Position numbers and translations under genes: made by a program
Shown: one piece after another, positions 15,850 through 23,567 of the stretch
Layout: every line of letters starts with the position of its first letter
Position numbering within the stretch: position 1 is the stretch's first letter
Notes under the pieces: generated by a model
Seen by the model: only the letters and a program-made list of their open reading frames with translations
The model's database searches: none
Told to the model about the DNA's origin: nothing
Source of the DNA: Paenalcaligenes sp021793095
GTDB taxonomy: Bacteria; Pseudomonadota; Gammaproteobacteria; Burkholderiales; Burkholderiaceae_B
DNA: 24,587 bases
Direction of reading: 5' to 3'
NCBI GenBank assembly: GCA_027317645.1
Contig: DAHVQS010000026.1
Span: forward strand, 1 to 24,587

Positions 15850-17295
15850 ATGACGACACTCATAATCTCCTTTTTATTATTTTTTGCCATTGGTTTTGCT
15901 TTGGTCGGGCTCATTTATGCGCGCCGACAGTCAGGTAGTTTCGAGGATTATATCGTTGCTCGGAATAGCCAAAGCACCCTAGCAACCACGCTGACGCTGA
16001 TGGCCACTTCGTTGGGGGCTTGGATTTTGTTCGCGCCGGCTCAGGCAGCGACCTGGGGCGGTTTGGCCGCGGTGGTGGGCTATGCCTTGGGGGCATTGAT
16101 GCCTCGTTTGTTGATGATTCCACTGGGCAGTCGGATGCGCGCGCTGATCCCCCAAGGGCATACTCTCAGCGAATACGTACTGGCACGTTATGGTCGTGCC
16201 ATGTATGCCTTGTGCCTGCTCATCATGCTTTTTTATATGTTTATCGCCATTACGGCAGAGGTGACTGCGATAGCCAAGTTGGTCACCTTATTGGCGCCTA
16301 TTCCTCTCTGGGTAACGGCGAGCATCGTGCTCTTAGCAACGGTTGTCTATACCTTTTACGGAGGGTTGAGGGCATCTATATTTACTGATCAGGTACAGAT
16401 TTTTATCATTATTCCTTTGCTTTTGGCTTTATGTGTTTTTGGGTGGCAGGCGACGGGTGGCTTATCACAGGTTTGGGCGCAGGTTCAGTGGCAGCAGCCA
16501 GATTTGCTTGATCTCAAAAATATCACTGGGGTTAAGGCAGGCCTAACCTTTCTGCTGGCATTACTGTTGACCGGGCTATTTCATCAGGGCAATTGGCAAC
16601 GGGTGTATGCTGCTCGCTCAAATAAGGCCATGCGCCATGGCTTTTTATGGGCAGGTGTATTGGTCATGCCAGTGGTTTTTGTGATGGGCCTATTTGGGTT
16701 GGCCTTTGTGGGGACGCAGGCGGGTGGGGATAGTTCGGTGGCTGTGTTTAGTGTGGTGATGCCGCATTTGCCCATTTGGTTTGTGATTTTATTGCTCCCG
16801 CTGGGGTTGGCCCTAGTGATGAGTAGTGCGGATACTGCGCTTAATGCGGTGTCTAGTTTAATTGCGGTTGATATGCGGCGTTTATGGCCGCAGGCGACAG
16901 CGCCTACATTGATGCGTTGGTCGCGTCTATTGCTGCTGCCATTTGCCGTATTGATTGGTCTTTTTGCGGCCAAAGGATATAGCGTACTGTATTTGTTTTT
17001 ATTGGCCGATTTGTTGTGTTGTGCCGCAGCATTCCCGGTCTTTGTGGGTCTGTTTAGTCGCCAATATCATGGCACTATTGCCGTGGTGAGTACTTTAGCT
17101 GGTCTTGTCGCGGGGTTGGTGTATTTCCCTGCACCAGGCCAAGAAGCCACCTATTTATTAGAGTCGTTTTTGTTGGCTATATTTTTGCCTGTTGTCGTGT
17201 CTGCTGTTTGGTGGTGTGTGGGGCCAAAAGGTAAGGCTTACAACCTCGAGCAGCTCAGACATCTGATTCAAGGGCTGGATAAAGCACATAAATAG
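15850..17295 (+). CDS. Sodium:solute symporter-family permease under TPP control (candidate thiamine/precursor transporter)
   Basis: A 481-residue membrane protein of the SSS family (SLC5/PutP fold), with about 13 hydrophobic segments and family features such as the unwound first core helix region ATSLGAWILFAPAQAATWGG and the IFTDQVQIFIIIPLL segment near residue 180. A TPP riboswitch 130 bases upstream is the only specific functional clue: it implies uptake of thiamine or one of its precursors (HMP or thiazole), as proposed for ThiV-type SSS permeases. No thi biosynthesis gene is adjacent. ATG 15850 has AAAGGG six bases upstream; a GTG at 15847 is also in frame. The specificity is inferred, not visible in the protein. 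Confidence 0.87.
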   Translation: MTTLIISFLLFFAIGFALVGLIYARRQSGSFEDYIVARNSQSTLATTLTLMATSLGAWILFAPAQAATWGGLAAVVGYALGALMPRLLMIPLGSRMRALIPQGHTLSEYVLARYGRAMYALCLLIMLFYMFIAITAEVTAIAKLVTLLAPIPLWVTASIVLLATVVYTFYGGLRASIFTDQVQIFIIIPLLLALCVFGWQATGGLSQVWAQVQWQQPDLLDLKNITGVKAGLTFLLALLLTGLFHQGNWQRVYAARSNKAMRHGFLWAGVLVMPVVFVMGLFGLAFVGTQAGGDSSVAVFSVVMPHLPIWFVILLLPLGLALVMSSADTALNAVSSLIAVDMRRLWPQATAPTLMRWSRLLLLPFAVLIGLFAAKGYSVLYLFLLADLLCCAAAFPVFVGLFSRQYHGTIAVVSTLAGLVAGLVYFPAPGQEATYLLESFLLAIFLPVVVSAVWWCVGPKGKAYNLEQLRHLIQGLDKAHK

Positions 17296-17337
17296 TATGT
17301 TTGCAGCGCCCCTTGATTGGGCGCCTATGGGCGCCTG

Positions 17338-17913
17338 TCAGCTGAGGCTAAATGCGCGGATGAGTGCGAAAATACCCAACCCAAAGAAGACCAGGGCAGA
17401 GAGTCGGTGCAGCCACGAAATAGGGATGCGTTGGGCGAATTTGTTCCCTACAAAGACGGTGGGGGCATTCACAATAAGCATGCCCAGTGTGGTGCCTAGG
17501 ACAACAGCCCAATAATGCTGATATTCGGCGACCAGTCCCAGGGTAGCGACTTGGGTTTTGTCGCCGATTTCGGCCAAAAAGAAAGTAATAAACGATACCC
17601 AAAAAACCCCATGAATACTTTTAACAGGGCTGTCTATGTCTTCGTCAATTTTATCGGGGATCAGCATCCAAAAGGCCATCAACAAAAAACCAATACCCAG
17701 CACCCAAGATAGAGTCGTGGGGGTCAGTAGGTGACTGATCCAAAGTCCCAAACCGCCTGCCAGACCATGGTTGACCAAGGTGGCTAAAAATATAGCACCT
17801 ATAATGGTCCAGGGGCGGCGCCAGCGGGCAGCCAAGACGAGTGCGAGTAACTGTGTTTTATCGCCAATTTCAGCCAGCGATACAATGCCAGTAGAAACAA
17901 GAAAAGCGTTCAT
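17338..17913 (-). CDS. TMEM165/GDT1 (UPF0016) family cation transporter
   Basis: A 191-residue membrane protein made of two homologous halves, each with the family signature E-x-G-D-K-T: AEIGDKTQLLAL near residue 14 and AEIGDKTQVATL near residue 118. Six hydrophobic segments are visible. Characterised members export Mn2+ (MneA of Vibrio cholerae) or move Ca2+/Mn2+ in eukaryotic Golgi, so manganese export is the likely role. I saw no yybP-ykoY Mn riboswitch in the 134 bases upstream. It is convergent with the TPP-controlled permease, with a GCGCCC/GGGCGC inverted repeat (17307-17325) in the short gap, lacking a T-tract. Confidence 0.9.
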   Translation of the reverse strand: MNAFLVSTGIVSLAEIGDKTQLLALVLAARWRRPWTIIGAIFLATLVNHGLAGGLGLWISHLLTPTTLSWVLGIGFLLMAFWMLIPDKIDEDIDSPVKSIHGVFWVSFITFFLAEIGDKTQVATLGLVAEYQHYWAVVLGTTLGMLIVNAPTVFVGNKFAQRIPISWLHRLSALVFFGLGIFALIRAFSLS

Positions 17914-18047
17914 TATTCACCTTGAGTTTTAATGCCCGCTAATTAAACATCATTTATGTGAGTTTGTCATGCATGTGCGTGATGGTTATGTATTCTAATG
18001 TCACCTTAGGCGCTAGAGATAAATAGCGAATCACCACACAAGGGAAT

Positions 18048-19103
18048 GTGAAATATATGTTTGAATATTCTTTAGATGCGACATTAACGCAATGGCTGGA
18101 TGAGCATGCCGAGGCGATGGACCAGCAGCCAGGGTATGCTGCTGAGGTCCTTCAGCAAATGGCACCCCACGGCTTATTTGAGCTGGGTCTATGCGAACGC
18201 TTGGGGGGAAGGCCCGACAGCTCTTTTCAGGATGCCTTGACTGCCTTGATCGCCGTTGCAAAGCATTCATTAAATGCCGCTTTTATCTTGTGGGCACAGC
18301 GTGGTGTGATTGGCTTATTAGCGCAGCAACCAGATCACCCGCTCACACAGACGCTATTGCCATTGCTACTGAGTGGCCGGGTGGCGGGGGCGCCGGGGCT
18401 ATCTAATTTAATTAAGTTTGGTAGTGGTCTAGAGCCTTTACAGGTCGGAGCGCAGCGTTTTCAGTCGGGCTGGGAGCTCAACGGCCAACTGCCTTGGGTC
18501 AGTAATGCACAACAGGAAAATTTTATCGTTGCTTTGGCAGCGCAGACCGAGGAAAAACAAGCAGGGATTTTCTTGTTGCCGGATAAGGCTGATGGCGTCG
18601 TACGCAAGCCTGATTTGTCACTCTATAGCATCCAAAGCAGTGCCACCACGACTATCCGTCTAGAGCAGGTGCGGGTATCTGACGAGCATCACTTTGCCCC
18701 TTGTGCTTTCAGCTTTATGCGCTCCTTTAGGCCTTTGTTCTTGGCCCAGCAGTGCGCGCTGTCTATAGGGGTTGGTTTGGCGAGTGCACAACGGGTCAGA
18801 CAGCATGACAAGCAGCCCACAGGCTTTGCTCAACAAGCCCGCCAGTTAGAAGAACAATTAATCCACATAGGGCAACAATTGGTCCAGGGGGTGGAGCAGC
18901 AAACATGGATTGAATCCCCCAAAGGATTATTTGAATTGCGGCTCCAGCTCGCGACGCTATGTACGCAAAGCGCAATGCTCGAGCTCAAAACCGAGGGTGG
19001 GGCGGCTTATGTAAAAGGCCAACGAGAGCCAACGCGACGGCGCGTGCGCGAGGCAATGCTACTGCCTTTGATAACGCCCACCGTGGCGCAGCTCAATCAG
19101 TAA
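18048..19103 (+). CDS. Acyl-CoA dehydrogenase-like flavoprotein
   Basis: A 351-residue protein related to the acyl-CoA dehydrogenase/DszC-like monooxygenase superfamily. Residues 1-110 look like the helical N-terminal domain, the central part (about 130-225) has the beta-domain pattern (GWELNGQLPWVSNAQ, then a strand-rich region ending VRVSDEHHF), and the C-terminal third is helical (GVGLASAQRV and later). It is shorter than classical members (~380-400) and no certain catalytic Glu can be placed, so the reaction is unknown; DszC/SfnB-type members oxidise sulfur compounds, but nothing here proves that. Start uncertain: GTG 18048 lies close behind AGGG, while ATG 18057 is the alternative. The next gene starts 49 bases downstream and may be co-transcribed. 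Confidence 0.7.
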   Translation: MKYMFEYSLDATLTQWLDEHAEAMDQQPGYAAEVLQQMAPHGLFELGLCERLGGRPDSSFQDALTALIAVAKHSLNAAFILWAQRGVIGLLAQQPDHPLTQTLLPLLLSGRVAGAPGLSNLIKFGSGLEPLQVGAQRFQSGWELNGQLPWVSNAQQENFIVALAAQTEEKQAGIFLLPDKADGVVRKPDLSLYSIQSSATTTIRLEQVRVSDEHHFAPCAFSFMRSFRPLFLAQQCALSIGVGLASAQRVRQHDKQPTGFAQQARQLEEQLIHIGQQLVQGVEQQTWIESPKGLFELRLQLATLCTQSAMLELKTEGGAAYVKGQREPTRRRVREAMLLPLITPTVAQLNQ

Positions 19104-19151
19104 TCAGCATACGCATCAACTCATCATTTCTGATCAGCAAGTAGGTTTTTT

Positions 19152-20114
19152 GTGCAGTCGCTTGAGTCTTGGTTGGAACGCTTTCAGATAGGCATTTATT
19201 GGGTAGCCATGGTGCTGGGTTTGGGTATTGGGCATTTATTTGTTTCCCAAAAGATCCTACCCATGCTGATGACACCGACGTTGGCTCTCATGTTGTTTGC
19301 TACTTTTATGCAGGTGCCGGTGCTGAGACTAGGACGCATCTTGAAAGAGGGGCGTTTTCTCTGCACCTTGGGGGCAGTCAATTTTGTGTTGATCCCCGGG
19401 TTGGTTTGGGTACTGCAGTTATTGATGCCTGCCGACCCGTTGATTCGTTTCGCAGTGCTATTTGTACTGCTGACTCCTTGCATTGATTATGTGATTACTT
19501 TTGCCCAGGTGGGTCGGGCAGATGCGCACCTGTTGTTAGCCGCAACGCCTCTATTATTGCTCATGCAAATGCTTTTGCTGCCTTTATATTTAAGTGTTTT
19601 TTTGGGCGAAACGGTCATAGGTTTGTGGTCGGTGCGCCCTTTTATTGAGGCATTTATCGGGCTTATTATCCTTCCTCTGCTGCTGGCTGCGTGGGTGCAA
19701 TTTTCAAGCAAGCGTTCCCAACGCATGCGCCAGATGGCAAGACATCTAGATTTATTGCCTGTGCCTGCGACCGCTCTGGTTTTATTCGTGGTGGTGGGGG
19801 CGATGGCCCCGCGATTGGAGCAAGCTGTCCCTGAAACAATGCGGGTACTGCCTATCTATGCCTTATTTGCTGTGGTGGCTCCTGCTTTAGGGTGGTGGGT
19901 TGCCCGCCAAGCGCGCCTATCCACTCGGGCAGCGCGCGCGGTTGCCTTTAGTGCCGGCACGCGCAACTCATTGGTCATTTTACCGTTGGCATTGGCTATC
20001 CCGGCCGCTCAGCCTTTATTACCCGCATTGATTGTCGCACAGACGTTGGTTGAGTTAGTGGCCTCATTAATTTATATGAAAATCATGCCGCGTTTGCAGA
20101 TGCCATCGTCATGA
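19152..20114 (+). CDS. ACR3/bile acid:sodium symporter (BASS) superfamily permease
   Basis: A 320-residue membrane protein with ten hydrophobic segments. The segment LLTPCIDYVITFAQVGRADA near residue 110 corresponds to the conserved Cys region of ACR3 arsenite permeases, and FSAGTRNSLVILPLALA near 268 to the conserved SAxTRNS motif of the same family. It would export arsenite or transport an organic anion with Na+. No arsR, arsC or other ars gene is close, which weakens the arsenic assignment. GTG 19152 is used as start, with AGG (19143-19145) six bases upstream. It follows the acyl-CoA-dehydrogenase-like gene by 48 bases. Confidence 0.8.
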   Translation: MQSLESWLERFQIGIYWVAMVLGLGIGHLFVSQKILPMLMTPTLALMLFATFMQVPVLRLGRILKEGRFLCTLGAVNFVLIPGLVWVLQLLMPADPLIRFAVLFVLLTPCIDYVITFAQVGRADAHLLLAATPLLLLMQMLLLPLYLSVFLGETVIGLWSVRPFIEAFIGLIILPLLLAAWVQFSSKRSQRMRQMARHLDLLPVPATALVLFVVVGAMAPRLEQAVPETMRVLPIYALFAVVAPALGWWVARQARLSTRAARAVAFSAGTRNSLVILPLALAIPAAQPLLPALIVAQTLVELVASLIYMKIMPRLQMPSS

Positions 20115-20135
20115 CGATAAAATCGTAGCTCAGCT

Positions 20136-21290
20136 CTAATGTGACGGTGCTTTTTTAATAGCGGTACAGTAGTAGGCTGCACACCACGCAGGGACAAGCA
20201 AAGCCGCACCAACGACCGCATTGTATGAGACGGTCCATTGGTCAATCACCAACCCACCGACCAAAGTGCCAAAGGCAATGCCCAAATGCAAAGCCGTGAT
20301 ATTCAGACTTTGATGGATGTCTGCGGTTTCTGGGGCAGCCTGTACCAAATGGCTCTGGATGGGCGGGGTGATTGACCAACTCAATATGCCCCACGTAATC
20401 AGTACGAGCCAAAAGGCCACGAGGTGCCCAGTAGATAAGGGCAGGAGCAATAAACAGAGTAATAGCAGCCCGGTAGCCGTTAATAAGGTGCGCCGAGGGG
20501 TGAACGAGTCTGAAAAGAATCCGGCCAATCCACCCCCTGTGACCGCAGCCAGGCCGTAAATAAAATAAACAGCTGTGAGTAGGCCACCGCTAAACCCCAT
20601 TTCACTGCGCACAAAGGGGGTGAGGTAGCCATAGAGGCTAAAATGCCCTGCTAAAAAGAAAAAAGTAGTGATGTGTGCGAACCCTACCCGATGATTTTTA
20701 AGGCTACGCCAAACCTGGCCCAAAGGGGTGGGGCGCTGTTCCAGGTTGATTTGGCCAAAATAAACCAGCACGAGAATAAATAATAACGCGACCATTACTA
20801 GGTTAAGAACAAAGGGGCTGCGCCAACCTATTAAATGCCCCATACTCACGCCTATCGGTAATCCCAGCACCAACGAGGCGCTAATCCCCATGACGACCCA
20901 CCCTATGGCGCGGCCTCGCTGCTCAGGCGCACAAATGCGCGACGCCAACGCCAGACTGAGTACGGTCAGCAGGGCGCCGCTCGCCGCTAATAAGATGCGC
21001 GATAAGATGAGCACCCCATAGCTATTCCCAAAAATTGTGAGTAGATCGCCAACGGCAAACACAATAAAGGCGGCGAGGGTCACTTTTTTTGGGTTAATCG
21101 CACGGGTCAGAAACAGCAAGATGGGCCCGCTGATGCTAAAGACCAGCGCAAACACTGTGATTAAGAGGCCTGCACGGCCCAGGCTAATGGTCAGGTCCTG
21201 GGCAACTAAATCCAGAATCCCTCCGATGAGTAATTCCACCATGCCGACGGCAAAAGCGATGGCAGCGAAAAGATAAACGCGTCTGTCCAT
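20136..21290 (-). CDS. MFS transporter, DHA1 family (AraJ/YdhP/CmlA-like)
   Basis: A 384-residue major facilitator superfamily exporter with 12 predicted membrane segments in two halves. Features of the drug:H+ antiporter-1 type are visible: the segment A region SRAGLLITVFALVFSISGP near residue 36, a poorly conserved loop 2-3 motif (TRAINPKK), and in helix 5 ISASLVLGLPIGVSMGHLIGWR, the motif C-like sequence of this group. Likely exports small molecules or drugs; substrate unknown. The ATG at 21290 has no Shine-Dalgarno; its upstream region on the coding strand is a T-rich tract following a hairpin (21299-21339), which may control expression. Convergent with the ACR3-like gene, separated by only 21 bases. 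Confidence 0.87.
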   Translation of the reverse strand: MDRRVYLFAAIAFAVGMVELLIGGILDLVAQDLTISLGRAGLLITVFALVFSISGPILLFLTRAINPKKVTLAAFIVFAVGDLLTIFGNSYGVLILSRILLAASGALLTVLSLALASRICAPEQRGRAIGWVVMGISASLVLGLPIGVSMGHLIGWRSPFVLNLVMVALLFILVLVYFGQINLEQRPTPLGQVWRSLKNHRVGFAHITTFFFLAGHFSLYGYLTPFVRSEMGFSGGLLTAVYFIYGLAAVTGGGLAGFFSDSFTPRRTLLTATGLLLLCLLLLPLSTGHLVAFWLVLITWGILSWSITPPIQSHLVQAAPETADIHQSLNITALHLGIAFGTLVGGLVIDQWTVSYNAVVGAALLVPAWCAAYYCTAIKKAPSH

Positions 21291-21298
21291 AAAGCACG

Positions 21299-21339
21299 AA
21301 AAAAAGAAAAAAATGAGTGCGCTAACAGAGTAATAGCGC
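21299..21339 (-). terminator. Candidate leader terminator/attenuator ahead of the MFS gene
   Basis: GCGCTA (21319-21324) pairs with TAGCGC (21334-21339) around a nine-base loop. For leftward transcription the stem is followed after five bases by two seven-base T-tracts (21307-21313 and 21299-21305). The MFS start codon is eight bases further on, so a transcript started upstream would meet this terminator-like structure before the gene. The short stem makes it a weak candidate. Confidence 0.4.
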
Positions 21340-21550
21340 CTAGAAAAACAGAGGGACTCTGAACGATCAAAGCAGTGATATTAGCAAAGAAGGTTTGTCG
21401 TTGCAGGATTCAGGAAGTTTGATAATTTCTGTCACTCTCCGTTTCATACTAAAGGAGCATTGGCAACTTAAAGGGACTTTGGTTAACTGAAATCTGCAGG
21501 GCAACAAAGCAGTGATCACCCCGATGCACAACATAATAAAACCAGCAAAA

Positions 21551-21644
21551 GGGTAGGTTCCCCATCAACTGATCGGGGGCAGCGCCTACGAAACATGGGC
21601 CCTGATAAATGCATATTTTGTGCACTAAAAGTGTGGGTAGGCGC
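21551..21644 (+). promoter_or_regulatory. Candidate structured leader with alternative pairings upstream of sat copy 2
   Basis: Four pairings share strands. GTAGG (21553-21557) pairs with CCTAC (21585-21589), enclosing CCCCATC (21560-21566) with GAT-(C)-GGGG (21571-21578). Alternatively ATCGGGG (21572-21578) pairs with CCCTGAT (21600-21606, one G-T), and GCGCCTAC (21582-21589) pairs perfectly with GTAGGCGC (21637-21644). The first two and the last two exclude each other. The distal strand ends 24 bases before the Shine-Dalgarno of the sat-like gene. No known riboswitch class was recognised and the transcription start is unknown. Confidence 0.4.
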
Positions 21645-21680
21645 ACCACAGTGAGAACAAAAGACCTAAGGAGACAAAGC

Positions 21681-23390
21681 ATGACTAATAAAGATTTTGC
21701 GCTAGATGAGGCAGCTTTTGCCAACTATCCCCAGCAGCCACACGGCGGAAAGCTAGTTGATCGGGTGGCCACCGGGAAAGAGCGCGAAGAGGGTTTAGAA
21801 AGAGCAAAAAATCTACCAAAGATTATGGTTGACCTTGAGGCCGCCATCACCCTCGAGCTGATTGCGACGGGCGTGATGTCACCCCATGAGGGACTCATGG
21901 TCGAAGAAGAGTATTTGTCTTCTCTTGAAACAGGACGATTGACTAATGGTTTGCCCTGGCCGGTACCTCTGAGTTTCGCCCCAACAGGGACCCGAAACGA
22001 AGAAGTGGTTGCCAATCTTTCCGTAGGCGAAGAGGTCGCCTTGATTGATAGCGATGGCCTAGTAGTGGCACTGCTCGAGGTCGAGGATCTATTTAAATAC
22101 GACCGTGATCATCGAGCGCAGCATGTATTTGGCACCACCGACCGTACGCACCCCGGTGTAGATGCTATTTATCGCCGCATGGGTGACACCGCCATTGGGG
22201 GCAAGATTACGCTATTAAACCGCCCAGACTGGGGGCCATTTGAGGACATCCGTCTCGAGCCCAAAGATACCTGGAGACTGTTTTACGAAGAGAAAAAGTT
22301 TAAATCCGTCGCTGGTTTTGTGACCGGGGCCAACCCCCTACACCGTGGGCATGAGTACATGCACAAAAACTTGTTAGAAGAGGTCGACGGGTTATTGGTG
22401 CTGCCTCTAGTAGAGATGGCCAAACGCGAGTATACACGTCATGAGTTCCGCTTATTGGCGTATCGCAGTGTACTTAAACAGTACTACCCCCAAGAGCGCA
22501 CGATTTTATATCCCTTACGTGTGACCTATGTGTTTGCCGGACCCCGTGAGGCCGTATTGCACGCGCTCATCCTCAAAAACCTCGGCTGCACGCACAAGAT
22601 TGTCGGTCGTGACTACGCTGGGGTCGGTGGTTTCTACGATATTTATGCGGCGCAGGGCATCTTTGAAGAGTTTACGCCCGAAGAGCTTGGCATTGATATC
22701 CGTACCTTTAATGAGGTTTTCTACTGCGTACGTTGCAACCAGCCCACCACAGATCAATCCTGCCCGCATGATGACAGCACCCGGGTACGTATTTCGGGCT
22801 CGGGGATTCGCGAGATGCTGCGTCACGGATTTTTACCCCCCAAAGAGATTGCACGTCCTGAGTCTGGCCGTATCGCCATCCAGGGGGTCCAGCCCAAGGG
22901 CCTCAACCCAGAGGGCGAGTCTGTCACACCCGCCGGCAAGATTATCGCGTCTATGTTCCCGTTTTATATTACGCACGAGAGCATTGGTGGGCGCAAGCGC
23001 GAAACACCGCTTGATCCCGATACGCTTACTCCAGATGATCTCTACCGATGCATCCTCGATGTGCGTAGAAATGGTGACTCAATTTACAAAGGCACCTACG
23101 AAGAGTACGCACACAGTGCTGACCTCAATCAAAAGGTGCGTCCTGCTTGGATTGACAAGGCGCGTGTGGCCATCAAAGAAGAACAAGAGCTGGTGGTTGA
23201 AAACCTCAAAGCCAAGGTCGCTTCAGCATACGAAGAGACTTCTGATGAGTACATGTACCAAGATAAGGCAGAGGCTCAAAAAGAACTGGAGGTCGCCGAG
23301 AAAATCTTGGAGGATCACCCGAAAGCAGTCACCGAGGAAAAAGCACAGGAGCGTATCTGGAATATCGCTTCCTATGACAAGTACTTCTAA
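21681..23390 (+). CDS. sat: Sulfate adenylyltransferase-family protein, long form, copy 2
   Basis: A 569-residue paralog of the protein at 6344-8056, colinear over its whole length, with well over half of residues identical by eye. ATG 21681 is chosen over the in-frame 21609 because TAAGGAG lies about eight bases upstream and the N-terminus then matches copy 1. Domains: PUA-like (about 15-175), nucleotidyltransferase (about 200-390) with N218-P, H221-R-G-H224, G-R310-D-Y312-A-G and ISGSGIREML, Zn-type site C349/C352/C361/H363, then the same unrecognised ~175-residue helical C-terminus. As in copy 1, the sulfate-binding Q-T-R is T215-G216-A217. In addition the His of GRDHAG is Tyr here. GC-ending codons such as CTC, GAG and TAC look more frequent than in neighbours, which could reflect high expression. 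It has a structured leader and lies upstream of an OFA-type transporter. Confidence 0.87.
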   Translation: MTNKDFALDEAAFANYPQQPHGGKLVDRVATGKEREEGLERAKNLPKIMVDLEAAITLELIATGVMSPHEGLMVEEEYLSSLETGRLTNGLPWPVPLSFAPTGTRNEEVVANLSVGEEVALIDSDGLVVALLEVEDLFKYDRDHRAQHVFGTTDRTHPGVDAIYRRMGDTAIGGKITLLNRPDWGPFEDIRLEPKDTWRLFYEEKKFKSVAGFVTGANPLHRGHEYMHKNLLEEVDGLLVLPLVEMAKREYTRHEFRLLAYRSVLKQYYPQERTILYPLRVTYVFAGPREAVLHALILKNLGCTHKIVGRDYAGVGGFYDIYAAQGIFEEFTPEELGIDIRTFNEVFYCVRCNQPTTDQSCPHDDSTRVRISGSGIREMLRHGFLPPKEIARPESGRIAIQGVQPKGLNPEGESVTPAGKIIASMFPFYITHESIGGRKRETPLDPDTLTPDDLYRCILDVRRNGDSIYKGTYEEYAHSADLNQKVRPAWIDKARVAIKEEQELVVENLKAKVASAYEETSDEYMYQDKAEAQKELEVAEKILEDHPKAVTEEKAQERIWNIASYDKYF

Positions 23391-23442
23391 AGCGTTCTAG
23401 TTCATAAAAAATAAAAAGCTTTAATTGGTACACCCATGAGCA

Positions 23443-23480
23443 GTGGGTGGGGTCTATCCCGAGTGACAGGCCTCACCCAC
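23443..23480 (+). repeat. Hairpin between sat copy 2 and the OFA transporter
   Basis: GTGGGTGGGG (23443-23452) pairs with CCTCACCCAC (23471-23480) over ten positions (one G-T) around an 18-base loop. It lies 53 bases after the sat stop. There is no T-tract after it, so it is unlikely to be a full terminator; mRNA stabilisation or partial termination in a sat-transporter operon is possible. Confidence 0.45.
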
Positions 23481-23567
23481 ATAGTACTGTGCACGAGCAT
23501 ATTTACTTCATGGACAGTAAGAACGAGGCGTACAAAACAGTACCCCAATTTTCTGAGGAGGCGTGGT

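Noticed and set aside
17307..17325. GCGCCC/GGGCGC inverted repeat as a terminator between convergent genes
   Set aside because: Stem of six pairs without T-tract on either strand; noted with the neighbouring gene but not called as a terminator.
17914..18047. Possible yybP-ykoY manganese riboswitch ahead of the GDT1-family gene
   Set aside because: The conserved sequence blocks were not found by eye in the 134 bases upstream.
20105..20118. Perfect palindrome ATCGTCATGACGAT over the stop of the ACR3-like gene
   Set aside because: No loop or T-tract, 14 bases only; may be chance and could not be tied to a function.
21449..21724. Minus-strand ORF covering the sat copy 2 leader
   Set aside because: Starts inside sat copy 2 on the opposite strand, no RBS, no recognisable product.
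22528..23400. 290-codon ORF in another frame of sat copy 2
   Set aside because: Ser/Arg-rich shadow frame of a strongly conserved gene; no RBS and no family resemblance.
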